DNA of 64,000 nt from Piscinibacterium candidicorallinum (GTDB lineage Bacteria; Pseudomonadota; Gammaproteobacteria; Burkholderiales; Burkholderiaceae_C), in assembly GCF_047549485.1 (NCBI RefSeq), contig NZ_CP180191.1, forward strand, positions 2,046,001-2,110,000, read 5' to 3'. Shown piece by piece: positions 16,578 to 27,412 of the stretch (position 1 is its first letter; each line of letters begins with the position of its first letter). Under the pieces are notes generated by a model. It was given only the letters and a program-made list of their open reading frames with translations, ran no database searches and was not told the DNA's origin. The position numbers and the translations under genes are program-made.

Positions 16578-17321
16578 TCAAGCAGTCGCGCGACGCTGCC
16601 GTACGGCCTCAAACAAGCACACGCCAGCTGCCACAGAGACGTTCAGGCTTTCCACGCTGCCTGCCATCGGGATGCTGACGAGCTGATCGCAGCGCTCACC
16701 TGTCAGGCGGCGCATGCCCTCACCTTCCGCGCCAAGCACGAGCGCCGTGGCGCCGCGCAGGTCGGCATCAAAGAGTGTGGTCTTGGCCGCGTCGCTCGTG
16801 CCGGTGATCCAGATGTTGCGCTCCTTGAGCTCTTCCATGGTGCGAGCCAGGTTGGTCACCGCGAAGTACGGCACCGTATCGGCCGCGCCGCTGGCCACTT
16901 TGCTCACGGTGGCATTGATGCCGCAGGAGCGGTCGCGCGGCGCGACCACAGCGTGCGCCCCGGCACCGTCAGCCACGCGCAGACAGGCGCCGAGGTTGTG
17001 CGGGTCGGTCACGCCGTCGAGCAGCAGCAGCAGCGGCGGCTCTGTAAGCGTATCGAGCAGGTCGTCGAGCGAACGAGCGAGTTCGACCGTGTCGGCCTGC
17101 GCAACCACGCCCTGATGGCGGCTGGTGCCTGCCATGCGGTCGAGGCGTTCGCCGTCGACCTGATGCACGCTGAGCTTGAACTCGGCCGCCAGGCGCAGTA
17201 GATCCTGCATGCGCTTGTCGTGCCGGGTGGTCTCGACGTAGATCGCCTTGACGCTGGCGGGTGCGGAGCGCAGGCGCGTCCGGACGGCGTGGAAGCCGAA
17301 GAGCAGTTGGGGCTTTGACAT
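16578..17321 (-). CDS. rlmB: 23S rRNA (guanosine(2251)-2'-O)-methyltransferase RlmB
   Basis: 247 residues. An N-terminal substrate-binding segment (LLFGFHAVRTRLRSAPASVK) is followed by a SpoU/TrmH knot domain with all three motifs: LLDGVTDPHNLGACLRVADG, LVLGAEGEGMRRLT, and SVESLNVSVAAGVCLFEA. It methylates G2251 in the ribosomal P loop using S-adenosylmethionine. ATG 17321 fits the family N-terminus; the frame extends upstream into Arg-rich sequence antisense to nothing useful. It follows rnr by 19 bases, the usual rnr-rlmB pair. Confidence 0.95.
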   Translation of the reverse strand: MSKPQLLFGFHAVRTRLRSAPASVKAIYVETTRHDKRMQDLLRLAAEFKLSVHQVDGERLDRMAGTSRHQGVVAQADTVELARSLDDLLDTLTEPPLLLLLDGVTDPHNLGACLRVADGAGAHAVVAPRDRSCGINATVSKVASGAADTVPYFAVTNLARTMEELKERNIWITGTSDAAKTTLFDADLRGATALVLGAEGEGMRRLTGERCDQLVSIPMAGSVESLNVSVAAGVCLFEAVRQRRATA

Positions 17322-17340
17322 GGATGATCTGTTTGACGGG

Positions 17341-19788
17341 TCAGCGGCGTCCGCGCTTGTTCTTGGCGGCGCTGCGGCGCGCCATGTTCTTGGTGGCAGC
17401 GCCCTTCTTGAAGGCCGTTTCCTGCTGCTTGCCCTGCTTGCGCGACTCGATCGCCTGCTTGACCGCCGGCGTCTTGGCCTTGGGGCCCTTGAGATGCTTG
17501 GCCGGCCGAGCAGATTTGCGGCCCGCACCTGAGTCGTCCGCCTGCTCAGCCTGAGCACCGGGGCTCTTCACCAGCCGGAAGTCCATGCGGCGTGCCTCGA
17601 TGTCCACGCGCGCCAGCTGCACGTGGATGCGGTCGGTCAGGCGATAGCGGATGCCACTGTGCTCACCGCGCAGCTCGTGCATGCTCTCGTTGAACTGGAA
17701 GTACTCGGTGCCGAGTTCGCTGACGTGCACCAGGCCGTCCACATAGAGCGAATCGAGCGTGACGAACACGCCGAACGGCGCCACGCCGCTGATGGTGCCG
17801 CTGAACTCCTCGCCCACGCGGTCGCGCATGTAGTAGCACTTGAGCCAGGCGGTCACGTCGTTGCTGGCTTCGTCGGCGCGCCGCTCGTTGGCCGAGCAGA
17901 CCAGGCCCAGCTTGTCCCAACGGTCATGTGCAAAGGCCGCAGCTTCCTTCTTGCTGCGCGGTGCGGGCAGCTTGCGCTCGCCGGCATCGCCGCTGGGCGT
18001 GTAGCTCTGCTTGCCCAGGATGGCCTTGAGCACGCGGTGCACCAACAGGTCCGGATAGCGGCGGATCGGCGAGGTGAAGTGGGCGTAGGCCTCGTAGGAC
18101 AGCCCGAAGTGGCCAGCATTGTCCGGGCTGTAATGCGCCTGCTGCAGGCTGCGCAGCAGCATGGTCTGCAGCAGCTGCGCGTCCGGCCGCGGCGTGATCT
18201 TCTTCATCAGCGCGGCATAGTCCTTGGCCTGCGGGTCGTCACCGCCGGTGAGCAGCAGGCCGACGGTCTTCAGAAATTCGCGCAGGTTCTGCAGCTTGTC
18301 GGGCGTGGGGCCTTCATGCACGCGGTACAGAGCCAGCTGCTTGTTGCGGTGGATGAAGTCGGCCGTGCAGACGTTGGCCGCCAGCATGCACTCCTCGATC
18401 AACTTGTGGGCATCGTTGCGCACGCGCGGGATGATGCGCTCGATGCGACCCACGGCGTTGCACTCGATATAGGTTTCCACCGTCTCGAAGTCGATGGCGC
18501 CGCGAGCCACACGGGCCTTGGCAAAGGCGCGGTACACCTCATAGAGCTGCTCAAGCTGCGGAATGATGGCCTTGCGCTTTTCGCGCGCCGGCGCGGTGGG
18601 TTGCGACAGGATGGCCCATACCTCGTTGTAGGTCAGCCGCGCGGCCGAATGCATGACTCCCGGGTAGAACTGATAGGCGTGGATGGCGCCTTCGGCCGTG
18701 ACCACCATGTCGCAGACCATGCACAGGCGGTCCACGTCCGGATTGAGCGAGCACAGTCCGTTGGAAAGCTTCTCCGGCAGCATGGGGATGACCCGGCGCG
18801 GGAAGTACACGCTGGTGGACCGCAGACGGGCATCTGCATCAAGCGCGTCGCCGTCCTGCACGTAGTGACTCACGTCCGCAATCGCCACCAGCAGCCGGAA
18901 GCCCGGCTGGGCGGTCTTGCCGCGGCCGATCGTGCAGGGCTCGCAGTACACCGCGTCGTCGAAGTCGCGCGCGTCCTCGCCGTCGATGGTGACCAGCGGG
19001 ACATCACGCAGGTCCACGCGGCCGGCCAGATCCACATCGCGCACCACATCGGGCAGCGCCGCGGCCTGCTTGCGCGCGGCGTCGCTGAACTCGTAGGGCA
19101 CATCAAACTTGCGCACGGCAATCTCGATTTCCATGCCCGGGTCATCGACCTCGCCCAGCACCTCGACCACGCGGCCCAAGGGCTGGCTGTAGCGCGAAGG
19201 CTGCTGCACGATCTCGACCATCACCACCTGACCGGGCTGTGCGCCGCCACTCTCTGTGGGCGGCACGAGGATGTCGTGCTTGATGCGCTGGTCTTCCGGC
19301 ACCACCACCGTGATGCCGCGCTCCGCGATGAAGCGGCCGACCAGCTTGTTGGTGCGGCGCTCGATGACCTCGGCAATCACGCCTTCGGGCTTGCCGCGCC
19401 GGTCCACGCCGATCTGCTTGGCGAGCACGCGGTCGCCATGCAGCACCTTGGTCATTTCCTTGGCGGGCAGGTAGAGATCCGGCCCGCCATCGTCACGGAT
19501 CAGGAAGCCGAAGCCGTCCCGATGGCCCTGCACCTTGCCGGCGAGCAGATCGATTCGCGAGGGCAGCAATACGTGCCCCTTGCGGTTCACCAGAACCCGG
19601 CCCTCACGTTGAAGGGTTTCGAGCAGTGCTTCAACCTGTGCGGTTTCAATGGCCGCAAGGCCCATGCTGCTGACGAGATCCGGCAGCGCGACGGGCGCCT
19701 GCGCGGCGGCCAGCGCCGTCACAATGGATTCAGCGCTCAGCCCCGTGCCCGCGTTGCGGTTGGCCGTTGTTGTTGTCTTTCTTGGCAT
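17341..19788 (-). CDS. rnr: Ribonuclease R
   Basis: 815 residues. Order: N-terminal helix-turn-helix (residues 20-75), two cold-shock domains (GKVQGHRDGFGFLIRDDGG), the RNB catalytic core with DLRDVPLVTIDGEDARDFDD (metal-binding Asp cluster), an S1 domain (GVAPFGVFVTLDSLYVDGLV), and a Lys/Arg-rich tail. RNase R is a processive 3'-to-5' exonuclease that degrades structured RNA and works with tmRNA. It is the first gene of the rnr-rlmB operon and diverges from tRNA-Leu. Confidence 0.96.
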   Translation of the reverse strand: MPRKTTTTANRNAGTGLSAESIVTALAAAQAPVALPDLVSSMGLAAIETAQVEALLETLQREGRVLVNRKGHVLLPSRIDLLAGKVQGHRDGFGFLIRDDGGPDLYLPAKEMTKVLHGDRVLAKQIGVDRRGKPEGVIAEVIERRTNKLVGRFIAERGITVVVPEDQRIKHDILVPPTESGGAQPGQVVMVEIVQQPSRYSQPLGRVVEVLGEVDDPGMEIEIAVRKFDVPYEFSDAARKQAAALPDVVRDVDLAGRVDLRDVPLVTIDGEDARDFDDAVYCEPCTIGRGKTAQPGFRLLVAIADVSHYVQDGDALDADARLRSTSVYFPRRVIPMLPEKLSNGLCSLNPDVDRLCMVCDMVVTAEGAIHAYQFYPGVMHSAARLTYNEVWAILSQPTAPAREKRKAIIPQLEQLYEVYRAFAKARVARGAIDFETVETYIECNAVGRIERIIPRVRNDAHKLIEECMLAANVCTADFIHRNKQLALYRVHEGPTPDKLQNLREFLKTVGLLLTGGDDPQAKDYAALMKKITPRPDAQLLQTMLLRSLQQAHYSPDNAGHFGLSYEAYAHFTSPIRRYPDLLVHRVLKAILGKQSYTPSGDAGERKLPAPRSKKEAAAFAHDRWDKLGLVCSANERRADEASNDVTAWLKCYYMRDRVGEEFSGTISGVAPFGVFVTLDSLYVDGLVHVSELGTEYFQFNESMHELRGEHSGIRYRLTDRIHVQLARVDIEARRMDFRLVKSPGAQAEQADDSGAGRKSARPAKHLKGPKAKTPAVKQAIESRKQGKQQETAFKKGAATKNMARRSAAKNKRGRR

Positions 19789-19833
19789 ATGTCTCTTGGA
19801 TGCAGCCTGCCCAAGGCGCGGGCGGGCCAGAAT

Positions 19834-19861
19834 TTGACCGGGCAGAAAAATCGCCTATACT
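19834..19861 (+). promoter_or_regulatory. Sigma-70 promoter of tRNA-Leu
   Basis: TTGACC (19834-19839) and TATACT (19856-19861) are separated by 16 bases. The -10 hexamer ends 13 bases before the tRNA 5' end, which gives a short leader as expected. It lies in the gap between rnr (minus) and the tRNA. Confidence 0.8.
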
Positions 19862-19874
19862 CTTTGTCTCACCT

Positions 19875-19959
<85 letters not shown>

Positions 19960-19966
19960 AATATAA

Positions 19967-19994
19967 GGCCAGCGAATGCTGGCCTTTCTCTTTT
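19967..19994 (+). terminator. Intrinsic terminator after tRNA-Leu
   Basis: The stem GGCCAGC/GCTGGCC with GAAT loop is followed immediately by TTTCTCTTTT. It starts 8 bases after the tRNA CCA. Confidence 0.88.
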
Positions 19995-20114
19995 CTGCCC
20001 TAGAAGCAGAGCGCCTGCGCGCTTTGCGTGGGGACTCGAAAGCCGAGACTAGCAAGCCTTGCCGGGCTCGCGCAGGACGTGACCGAACCCGGCCCCTGCC
20101 GCTTGCGCTACGGC

Positions 20115-20651
20115 TCAGGCAGCCCTGCCCTTCTTGACCCATGCAGCAAGCTGATTGGGCCGCAGGGTGTCGTAGTCCTCAAAGGGTTGATGAATCCACG
20201 GGTTCGTCGCGAGGTGGTCGACGTAGTAGTCCGGCTTGACCTTGCTGCAGGCCTTCCACCAGATGACGGCGGTGCGCACTTCAGTCACCTGCCTGTAATG
20301 CTCGCGCAGGTGCATGCCGACACGCTCAAGCGTCACGCCTGAGTCCACCAGGTCGTCGACCACCAGCACGCGCCCGCCGAACTCGCCCTTGGTCATGGTG
20401 ATGTACTTGGAGATGTCCAGATCACCCTGCATCTTGCCGCCGGCGTCCCGATAGGAGCTGGTCGAGAGAATTGCCAGCGGCACATCGAAGATGCGCGACA
20501 TCACATCGCCCACGCGCAACCCGCCGCGCGCGAGACACAGGATCTGATCAAACGCGTAGCCCGACTCATGCACGATGAGCGCGAGACGCTCAACGAGGTG
20601 GTTGTAGTCGTCCCAGGTGACCCACAGGTCGGAATCCGTGCTGTGCGACAT
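20115..20651 (-). CDS. Purine-type phosphoribosyltransferase
   Basis: 178 residues. The PRPP-binding loop is VLVVDDLVDSGVTLERV. The N-terminal part (HESGYAFDQILCLARGGLRV) and WWKACSKVKPDYYV resemble xanthine/hypoxanthine phosphoribosyltransferases (Gpt/HprT-like). It would salvage a purine base with PRPP. ATG 20651 lies 7 bases after the purA stop, so the two form an operon with a shared purine-nucleotide theme. The base specificity is inferred only. Confidence 0.88.
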   Translation of the reverse strand: MSHSTDSDLWVTWDDYNHLVERLALIVHESGYAFDQILCLARGGLRVGDVMSRIFDVPLAILSTSSYRDAGGKMQGDLDISKYITMTKGEFGGRVLVVDDLVDSGVTLERVGMHLREHYRQVTEVRTAVIWWKACSKVKPDYYVDHLATNPWIHQPFEDYDTLRPNQLAAWVKKGRAA

Positions 20652-20658
20652 GCGAGCC

Positions 20659-21981
<1,323 letters not shown>

Positions 21982-22015
21982 TGCATAGCTTTCAAAGAAT
22001 CAGTGGCGCGGGAGC

Positions 22016-23170
22016 TCAGTCACGCGCTCGGACAGTCCAGCCTGAATCACCGCGTACGAGTTCCCGGTCATACGCGAACTCGTCGTGCTCGTGCAGCGCT
22101 CCCGGGAATTCCACGACCACGATCTCGCCGTCTGCACGCAATCGCGCCACAGCCTCACGCCACGCTGCGTCATCGATCCAAGGGGCGGCAATGGCCCGCG
22201 CCGGCGCCGGCGCAGCGAGCAGTCGTGACAGGTCGCGAAGATCCATGGAGAACCCCGTGGCAGCCCGCGCGCGCCCGAACTGGCTGCTGGCAGTGTCGTA
22301 CCGACCACCGCGCGCCAGCGCCGCAGCCCCACACGGAGCGAACACCGCAAAGGTAATCCCGTTGTGATAGCCGTAGCTATGGGTATCGGCAAGATCGAAC
22401 AGAACCTGCGCGCGCCCTTCGATCGCGTGCGCGACTCGGTCCAGATCAGCGAACGCTTGCACCGCAGAGGGATGCCGCGACTCAATCCGCCTGCGGCACC
22501 CGACTAGGCTCGCGCTCTGCGGTTGTCCGGCCGCATCGAGCAGCGCGAGAAGGTCTGCACCGACCTGCGCGTCCGGCAATTGCTCCAGAGCCGCACGGTC
22601 CTTTCGAACCAGGGCATTCGCGGCGGCTTCACGCCAGTGACTGCCATTGGCTGCCTCGCCAAGCACGGCTTGCACGATGCCGACATGAGACACGCTGACC
22701 ACCAGCGGATCATCCGTCACGCGATGCAAGAGACTCAGCGCAAGTTCGAGAATCTCGAGATCAGCGTGAATGCCGGGATAGCCATAAAGCTCAGCGCCAA
22801 GCTGGATCGGCTCTCTTGAGCCGAGCGGAGTCCTCGGCGTAGTGTGCAGAAGATGCCCGCAGTAGGCCAGACGCGTGACGCCGCTGCGATTGAGCAGATG
22901 CGCATCAATCCGAGCGGCCTGCGGCGTGATGTCGGCGCGCACGCCCATCGTCCGACCCGACAATTGATCGACCAGCTTGAAGATGCTGGACTCCAGATCC
23001 CGGCCGACCCCCGTGATCAGCGACTCCAGATACTCAAGCAACGGCGGCTGGATCAACTCATAGCCATGGCTGCGAAAGATGTCGAGCGCAACGCGACGAA
23101 GCTCCTCGAGCTTGCGGGCCTCGGCAGGCAGGACGTCAGCAACGTGATCAGGAAGACGCCAGAGCGGCAT
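22016..23170 (-). CDS. hisZ: ATP phosphoribosyltransferase regulatory subunit HisZ
   Basis: 384 residues resembling a histidyl-tRNA synthetase catalytic core (WRLPDHVADVLPAEARKLEE, SGRTMGVRADITPQAARIDA, ARGGRYDTASSQFGRARAAT) but without the anticodon-binding domain. HisZ pairs with short-form HisG to catalyse and feedback-regulate the first step of histidine synthesis. ATG 23170 (MPLWRLPD) was chosen because homology begins there; the frame runs further upstream across a terminator. True HisS is encoded separately at 30.7-31.9 kb. Confidence 0.94.
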   Translation of the reverse strand: MPLWRLPDHVADVLPAEARKLEELRRVALDIFRSHGYELIQPPLLEYLESLITGVGRDLESSIFKLVDQLSGRTMGVRADITPQAARIDAHLLNRSGVTRLAYCGHLLHTTPRTPLGSREPIQLGAELYGYPGIHADLEILELALSLLHRVTDDPLVVSVSHVGIVQAVLGEAANGSHWREAAANALVRKDRAALEQLPDAQVGADLLALLDAAGQPQSASLVGCRRRIESRHPSAVQAFADLDRVAHAIEGRAQVLFDLADTHSYGYHNGITFAVFAPCGAAALARGGRYDTASSQFGRARAATGFSMDLRDLSRLLAAPAPARAIAAPWIDDAAWREAVARLRADGEIVVVEFPGALHEHDEFAYDRELVRGDSGWTVRARD

Positions 23171-23200
23171 GTGCGGAGCGACTATCGTTTTCGAGCGAAC

Positions 23201-23233
23201 AAAAGAAAAACGGCTGCCCGCGGGAGCAGCCGT
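23201..23233 (-). terminator. Intrinsic terminator of the hflX/hflKC/DUF2065 unit
   Basis: Read on the minus strand, the perfect 8-bp stem ACGGCTGC/GCAGCCGT is followed by TTTTTCTTTT. It sits 52 bases after the DUF2065 stop and 31 bases before the hisZ start, separating the two transcription units. Confidence 0.85.
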
Positions 23234-23285
23234 ACTCGATTTTCCCATGAAGCGGCCCCGCAATCAAACGGGGCTGGAGGCCTGC

Positions 23286-23471
23286 TTAACTGAACGAGAC
23301 CAGAAGCGCGACCCCGAGTGCCACGCCGATCAGACCAATTGTGCGAAGCTGCCCATCACGCAGGCCGATCAGCCGGCTGAAGGTGTCCTTCCATGCTTGG
23401 GGTGCAAGCAGAGGGAACAGGCCTTCGACGACGAGCAGCAACCCGAAGGCTAGCAGTAGCGGGTGATCCAC
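23286..23471 (-). CDS. DUF2065-family small membrane protein
   Basis: 61 residues: one N-terminal hydrophobic helix (LLLAFGLLLVVEGLFPLLAP), a short basic loop, and a second helix (TIGLIGVALGVALLVSF). The GTG start overlaps the hflC stop by one base (TAGTG), indicating translational coupling. DUF2065 regularly follows hflC in proteobacteria, so a role with the HflKC-FtsH membrane complex is plausible but unproven. Confidence 0.9.
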   Translation of the reverse strand: MDHPLLLAFGLLLVVEGLFPLLAPQAWKDTFSRLIGLRDGQLRTIGLIGVALGVALLVSFS

Positions 23472-24376
23472 TAACGACGTGTACCCGTCGCGCCGGGATT
23501 GCGCATGTATCTGAAGAACTCGCTGGACGGGTCAAGCACCATGACGTCATTGCGCGACTTGAAGCTCTGCCGGTAGGCCTCAAGACTCCGATAGAACGCA
23601 GCAAACTCAGGGTTGGCCGAAAAGGCCTGGGCATACAGAGCTGTTGCCTGTGCGTCCCCTTCACCCTTGATGCGCTGCGCCTCGCGATAGGCTTCGGCCA
23701 GGATGACCTCGCGCTGCCGGTCGGCATCTGCACGAATCTTCTCCCCCTCTGCAGCGCCACCTGCGCGCTGCTCGTTGGCTACGCGCTTGCGCTCGGCTTC
23801 CATGCGGCGGAACACTGCCTCGCTGATCTCAGGCACGAAATCGACCCGCTTCAGGCGCACATCGACAATCTCGACACCGAGCGTCTTGACCCGTTCCTGC
23901 ACGGCCGCACGCACCTCCTCCATGATCTTGTCGCGCTCGCGCGATGTCACGTCGTTGATTGTGCGCTTGTTGATCGCCTGCTGCATGGCGTCACGAACCA
24001 GCGCCGCCAAGCGGTCATCGGCCGCGCGTTCAGGCACTGAGCCCGGCCGCACTACCGTGCCAAAACTCTGATAGAACACGCGCGGATCGGCGATACGCCA
24101 CTTGATGAATGAATCAATTTGCAGGTTCTTCTTTTCAGAGGTCTGCACACGTTCCGCATCAGGTGTGTCGATGGTCAGGATGCGCTTGTCGTAATAGCGC
24201 ACATTCTGAAATGGCGGCGGCAGCTTGAAGTACAGGCCAGGCTCGCTCTTTACCGAACGAATTTCGCCCAGCGCAAACACCAGCGCGAACTGTCGCTGGT
24301 CGACAATGAACATCATGGTCGAGCCGACGAACACAAGCAGAAGCACTCCAAACAGTGCAGCGATCAAGCGATTCAT
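23471..24376 (-). CDS. hflC: Protease modulator HflC
   Basis: 301 residues: an N-terminal transmembrane anchor (LIAALFGVLLLVFVGSTMMF), then a SPFH/band-7 domain (FALVFALGEIRSVKSEPGLY, LQIDSFIKWRIADPRVFYQS) and a coiled-coil rich in charged residues. With HflK it forms the large periplasmic-side cage around FtsH in the inner membrane. The ATG directly abuts the hflK TAA stop. Confidence 0.96.
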   Translation of the reverse strand: MNRLIAALFGVLLLVFVGSTMMFIVDQRQFALVFALGEIRSVKSEPGLYFKLPPPFQNVRYYDKRILTIDTPDAERVQTSEKKNLQIDSFIKWRIADPRVFYQSFGTVVRPGSVPERAADDRLAALVRDAMQQAINKRTINDVTSRERDKIMEEVRAAVQERVKTLGVEIVDVRLKRVDFVPEISEAVFRRMEAERKRVANEQRAGGAAEGEKIRADADRQREVILAEAYREAQRIKGEGDAQATALYAQAFSANPEFAAFYRSLEAYRQSFKSRNDVMVLDPSSEFFRYMRNPGATGTRR

Positions 24377-25621
24377 TTAGCGGGCCTCCCGATTACGGAG
24401 CATGTCCGCAGTGCTCTGCTGCTGAGCCGGCGCTTGTTGCGCGGGTGCCGGCGTCGGCGCTTGCACAGTGACCGTGCCCGAGGCGGCACGATTCGCCTCG
24501 GCGCTTGTCTGTGCCATGATCTTGTCAAGCGGCAAGTACAGGAGATTGTTCCCCTGGCGGCTCTCAACCAAAACCTTGGTGGTGTTGGAGAAGATTTCCT
24601 GCATCGCGTCGATGTACATGCGATCGCGTGTGACGGCTGGAGCGCGGTTGTACTCGCCCACAACGGCTCGGAAGCGAGATGCATCACCGCGGGCTGTCTC
24701 GACCACACGTGACTTGTGACCCTCAGCCTGCTGCATCAAACGCGAGGCCGCGCCTTTGGCGCGCGGAATCACGTCATTTGCGTAGGCCTGCCCCTCATTA
24801 ATGGCGCGCTCACGGTCCTGTCCCGCCTTCACGGCGTCATCGAATGCCGCTTGCACCTGCTCTGGAGGCTGCGCGTTCTGAATTGCCACAGCGAGAATCT
24901 CGATACCCGTTCCATAGCGGTCGATCAGGCTCTGCATGCGCTTGCTCACGTCACCCGCAATGGTCGAACGCGACTCGTAGAGAACAGAGTCCATCGTCAT
25001 ACGGCCCACTACCTCACGCATCGCGCTTTCAGCGGCCTGCTGCACAGCGTCCTCAGGTGAAGCCGAATTGAAAAGGAAGTCGCGCGCACCGTCGCCCTTG
25101 ATCCGGTACTGGACCTCGTACTGGATGTCGACGATGTTTTCATCATCCGTAAGCATCAGAGCTTCTCGAGTGCGCTGAGCGCGAGCCTTGGTGCCGATCT
25201 CGACCTTGCGCACCTGCGCCACCTTCACGATCTCATGCTGCTGGATCGGGTAAGGCAGTCTCATTTGCAGACCCGCGCCGGTTGTGCTGCGGTACTTGCC
25301 AAACTGAGTGATGACTGCAGCCTCCCCTTCATTCACGATGAAGATGCCGCTACCCAGCCAAATGACCGCGGCAACCCCCAGCACGACAGCGACACCCGCG
25401 CCGGCGGCCTTCGGAGACGGCCCACCGCTGCGGCTGCCGCCAGAGTCCGAGCCACCGCCGCTTCCTCCGCGGAACACGTTGTTCAGCCTTTTCTGGAAGT
25501 CGCGCCACAGCTCATCGAGATCCGGCGGGCCTTGGTTGAAGATACCTAGGCGGGCGGAAAGCCACTGCCCAAGGCGCGACACACCGGATTTGGCAGTGCT
25601 CAGCATGGAGTTGGAGGTCAT
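24377..25621 (-). CDS. hflK: Protease modulator HflK
   Basis: 414 residues: a cytosolic N-terminal part with a Gly/Ser-rich linker (FRGGSGGGSDSGGSRSGGPS), a transmembrane helix (VAVVLGVAAVIWLGSGIFIV), and an SPFH domain (VITQFGKYRSTTGAGLQMRL, NIVDIQYEVQYRIKG). The C-terminal tail is Gln/Ala/Pro-rich. It is the partner of HflC in the FtsH-regulating complex and lies in the usual hfq-hflX-hflK-hflC order. Confidence 0.96.
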   Translation of the reverse strand: MTSNSMLSTAKSGVSRLGQWLSARLGIFNQGPPDLDELWRDFQKRLNNVFRGGSGGGSDSGGSRSGGPSPKAAGAGVAVVLGVAAVIWLGSGIFIVNEGEAAVITQFGKYRSTTGAGLQMRLPYPIQQHEIVKVAQVRKVEIGTKARAQRTREALMLTDDENIVDIQYEVQYRIKGDGARDFLFNSASPEDAVQQAAESAMREVVGRMTMDSVLYESRSTIAGDVSKRMQSLIDRYGTGIEILAVAIQNAQPPEQVQAAFDDAVKAGQDRERAINEGQAYANDVIPRAKGAASRLMQQAEGHKSRVVETARGDASRFRAVVGEYNRAPAVTRDRMYIDAMQEIFSNTTKVLVESRQGNNLLYLPLDKIMAQTSAEANRAASGTVTVQAPTPAPAQQAPAQQQSTADMLRNREAR

Positions 25622-25700
25622 CGGTCAGGTAGGAACTTGGAGCACAGATGGTGGCCCGTTCTTTGGTATCAAGCCTTGTGGCAGATCACGACAGCATGAG

Positions 25701-25717
25701 AAACCCGCACATGCGGG
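25701..25717 (-). terminator. Possible weak terminator between hflX and hflK
   Basis: On the minus strand, a CCCGC/GCGGG stem with a 4-base loop is followed by TTTCTC, 53 bases after the hflX stop. Another GCGGGTT downstream can form an alternative stem with AACCCGC. The T-run is short, so attenuation rather than full termination is possible. Confidence 0.35.
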
Positions 25718-25769
25718 CTGCCCCCGCGGGTTGACCTGCGGGCATTCTATGCCGGATCGAATCACGGGC

Positions 25770-26936
25770 TCAGCGATCGGACCCCAGAGGAATCCCGCCT
25801 GCAAACACCTCGGCCATCTGCGTCTGGGACGATTCGTCGCGGTGGCTCTCCAGCTGATGCAGGCGGCTGCGGGCCTTCGCGAGCAATTTCTCGCGCAGGA
25901 GCTCGACACCAGCACCGGTTCGAGCAGACAGATACAACTCGCCAACCATGGCTCGGCCATCGTCGGCAAGATCGCGCCAACGCGGCGGTACGCCCGTCAC
26001 ATCGATCTTGTTGAGAACATGAATGCAGGGAATGTCGTCCGCACCGATTTCCTGCAGCACAGATTCGACCTGAGCGATCTGGACATCACGCGACTCGCTG
26101 GCTGCATCGATAACGTGAAGCAGCAGGTCAGCGTGCACCGTTTCCTCCAGAGTCGCCTTGAAGGCTTCGACCAACTGGTGGGGAAGCTCTCTGATGAAGC
26201 CCACCGTATCTGCCAACGAGATCTGCACCCCATCACCGAGATAGACGCGCCGCGTCGTTGTGTCCAGCGTTGCAAACAGCTGATCGGCGGAATAGACCCC
26301 CGCGTGCGTGAGCTGATTGAAGAGCGTGGACTTTCCAGCGTTCGTGTAGCCGACGAGCGAGACCTTGAACACCTCTCCACGGGTCCGGGCGCGGCGCTGT
26401 GTCTCCCGTTGCTTTTGGAGCCGAGCCAAATCAGCACTCAGCCGCTTGACTCGCGCATCGAGCATGCGGCGGTCGAGTTCGAGCTGCTTCTCACCCGGAC
26501 CTCGCATGCCGACACCGCCCTTCTGGCGCTCGAGGTGACTCCACTGCCGCACAAGGCGCGAGGAAAGATGTCGCAGTTGGGCGAGCTCTACTTGCAGCTT
26601 GCCTTCATGGCTTTGGGCCCGAAGGGCAAAGATGTCGAGAATCAGCGTGGTGCGATCGACAACCCGAACATCGAACACTCTCTGCAGGTTGCGCTGCTGG
26701 GCCGGCGTCAGCGCATGATTGAAGATCACACCGTCGGCAGGCAGCGATTTGACTAGGCCCGCGATTTCATCCGCCTTGCCGCTGCCGATGAATAGCGCAG
26801 CATCCGGTCGAGACCGCTTGCCGATGGATTCGTGAACAACCTCTGCCCCCGCGGACTCAGCAAGCAGCTTCAATTCCGCGAAGCTGTCGCCGAAGTCTTG
26901 GTCTCCGAAGTCCACGCCGACAAGAATGAAGCGCAT
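25770..26936 (-). CDS. hflX: Ribosome-splitting GTPase HflX
   Basis: 388 residues. The HflX-specific N-terminal domain (DGVIFNHALTPAQQRNLQRV; GGVGMRGPGEKQLELDRRML, a Gly-rich HflX signature) is followed by a GTPase domain: G1 VGYTNAGKSTLFN, G3 DTVGFIRELP, G4 NKID. HflX binds the 50S subunit and dissociates stalled ribosomes under stress. It follows hfq by 103 bases. Confidence 0.96.
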   Translation of the reverse strand: MRFILVGVDFGDQDFGDSFAELKLLAESAGAEVVHESIGKRSRPDAALFIGSGKADEIAGLVKSLPADGVIFNHALTPAQQRNLQRVFDVRVVDRTTLILDIFALRAQSHEGKLQVELAQLRHLSSRLVRQWSHLERQKGGVGMRGPGEKQLELDRRMLDARVKRLSADLARLQKQRETQRRARTRGEVFKVSLVGYTNAGKSTLFNQLTHAGVYSADQLFATLDTTTRRVYLGDGVQISLADTVGFIRELPHQLVEAFKATLEETVHADLLLHVIDAASESRDVQIAQVESVLQEIGADDIPCIHVLNKIDVTGVPPRWRDLADDGRAMVGELYLSARTGAGVELLREKLLAKARSRLHQLESHRDESSQTQMAEVFAGGIPLGSDR

Positions 26937-27039
26937 CAGCGTTGGGCTTGTAGGGTAGCTGGATCGTCGGGGTGATTCTCGAGCCGCTCGCCGGAGTCTG
27001 GTCGCGCTTGACGGCTCAGTGGGCGAGACTCAGCCCGGT

Positions 27040-27282
27040 TCACGATGCGGCTTCGCTACCACCATCCGTGCTGAAGTTCACGGCACGTGCGGGCACAACG
27101 GTGCTGATGGCGTGCTTGTAGACCATTTGGGTGACGGTATTGCGAAGCAGAACCACGTATTGATCGAACGATTCAATGTGGCCCTGCAACTTGATCCCGT
27201 TCACCAGATAGATGGAGACCGGGACATGCTCCTTACGAAGCTGGTTGAGGAACGGGTCTTGTAGCGCTTGCCCTTTGTTCAT
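27040..27282 (-). CDS. hfq: RNA chaperone Hfq
   Basis: 80 residues: Sm1 motif in LNQLRKEHVPVSIYLVNGIK with LQGHIESFDQYVVLL, and Sm2 motif VYKHAISTVVP. The N-terminal Gln in KGQALQDPFLNQL, which contacts poly-U, is present. It forms a hexamer that pairs small RNAs with mRNAs. AGGAG stands 7 bases before the ATG. The C-terminal tail is short, as in other betaproteobacteria. Confidence 0.98.
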   Translation of the reverse strand: MNKGQALQDPFLNQLRKEHVPVSIYLVNGIKLQGHIESFDQYVVLLRNTVTQMVYKHAISTVVPARAVNFSTDGGSEAAS

Positions 27283-27412
27283 GCCTTACTCCTGGCTTTG
27301 TGGGTGTGGTTAGTTGCCTTTGGGGCCGGCTCTTTGGCCGACGGCTGATTCTCGCGAGATTCGTGCCAGCGCGTCAATTCCGTAACGCAAGCTGAGCGGC
27401 AATGCGGCGGAA

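Noticed and set aside
19995..20114. Attachment site or small RNA after tRNA-Leu
   Set aside because: No repeat of the tRNA 3' end and no conserved structure beyond the tRNA terminator were seen.
23171..23263. N-terminal extension of HisZ upstream of 23170
   Set aside because: It would read through an intrinsic terminator and homology starts at MPLWRLPD.
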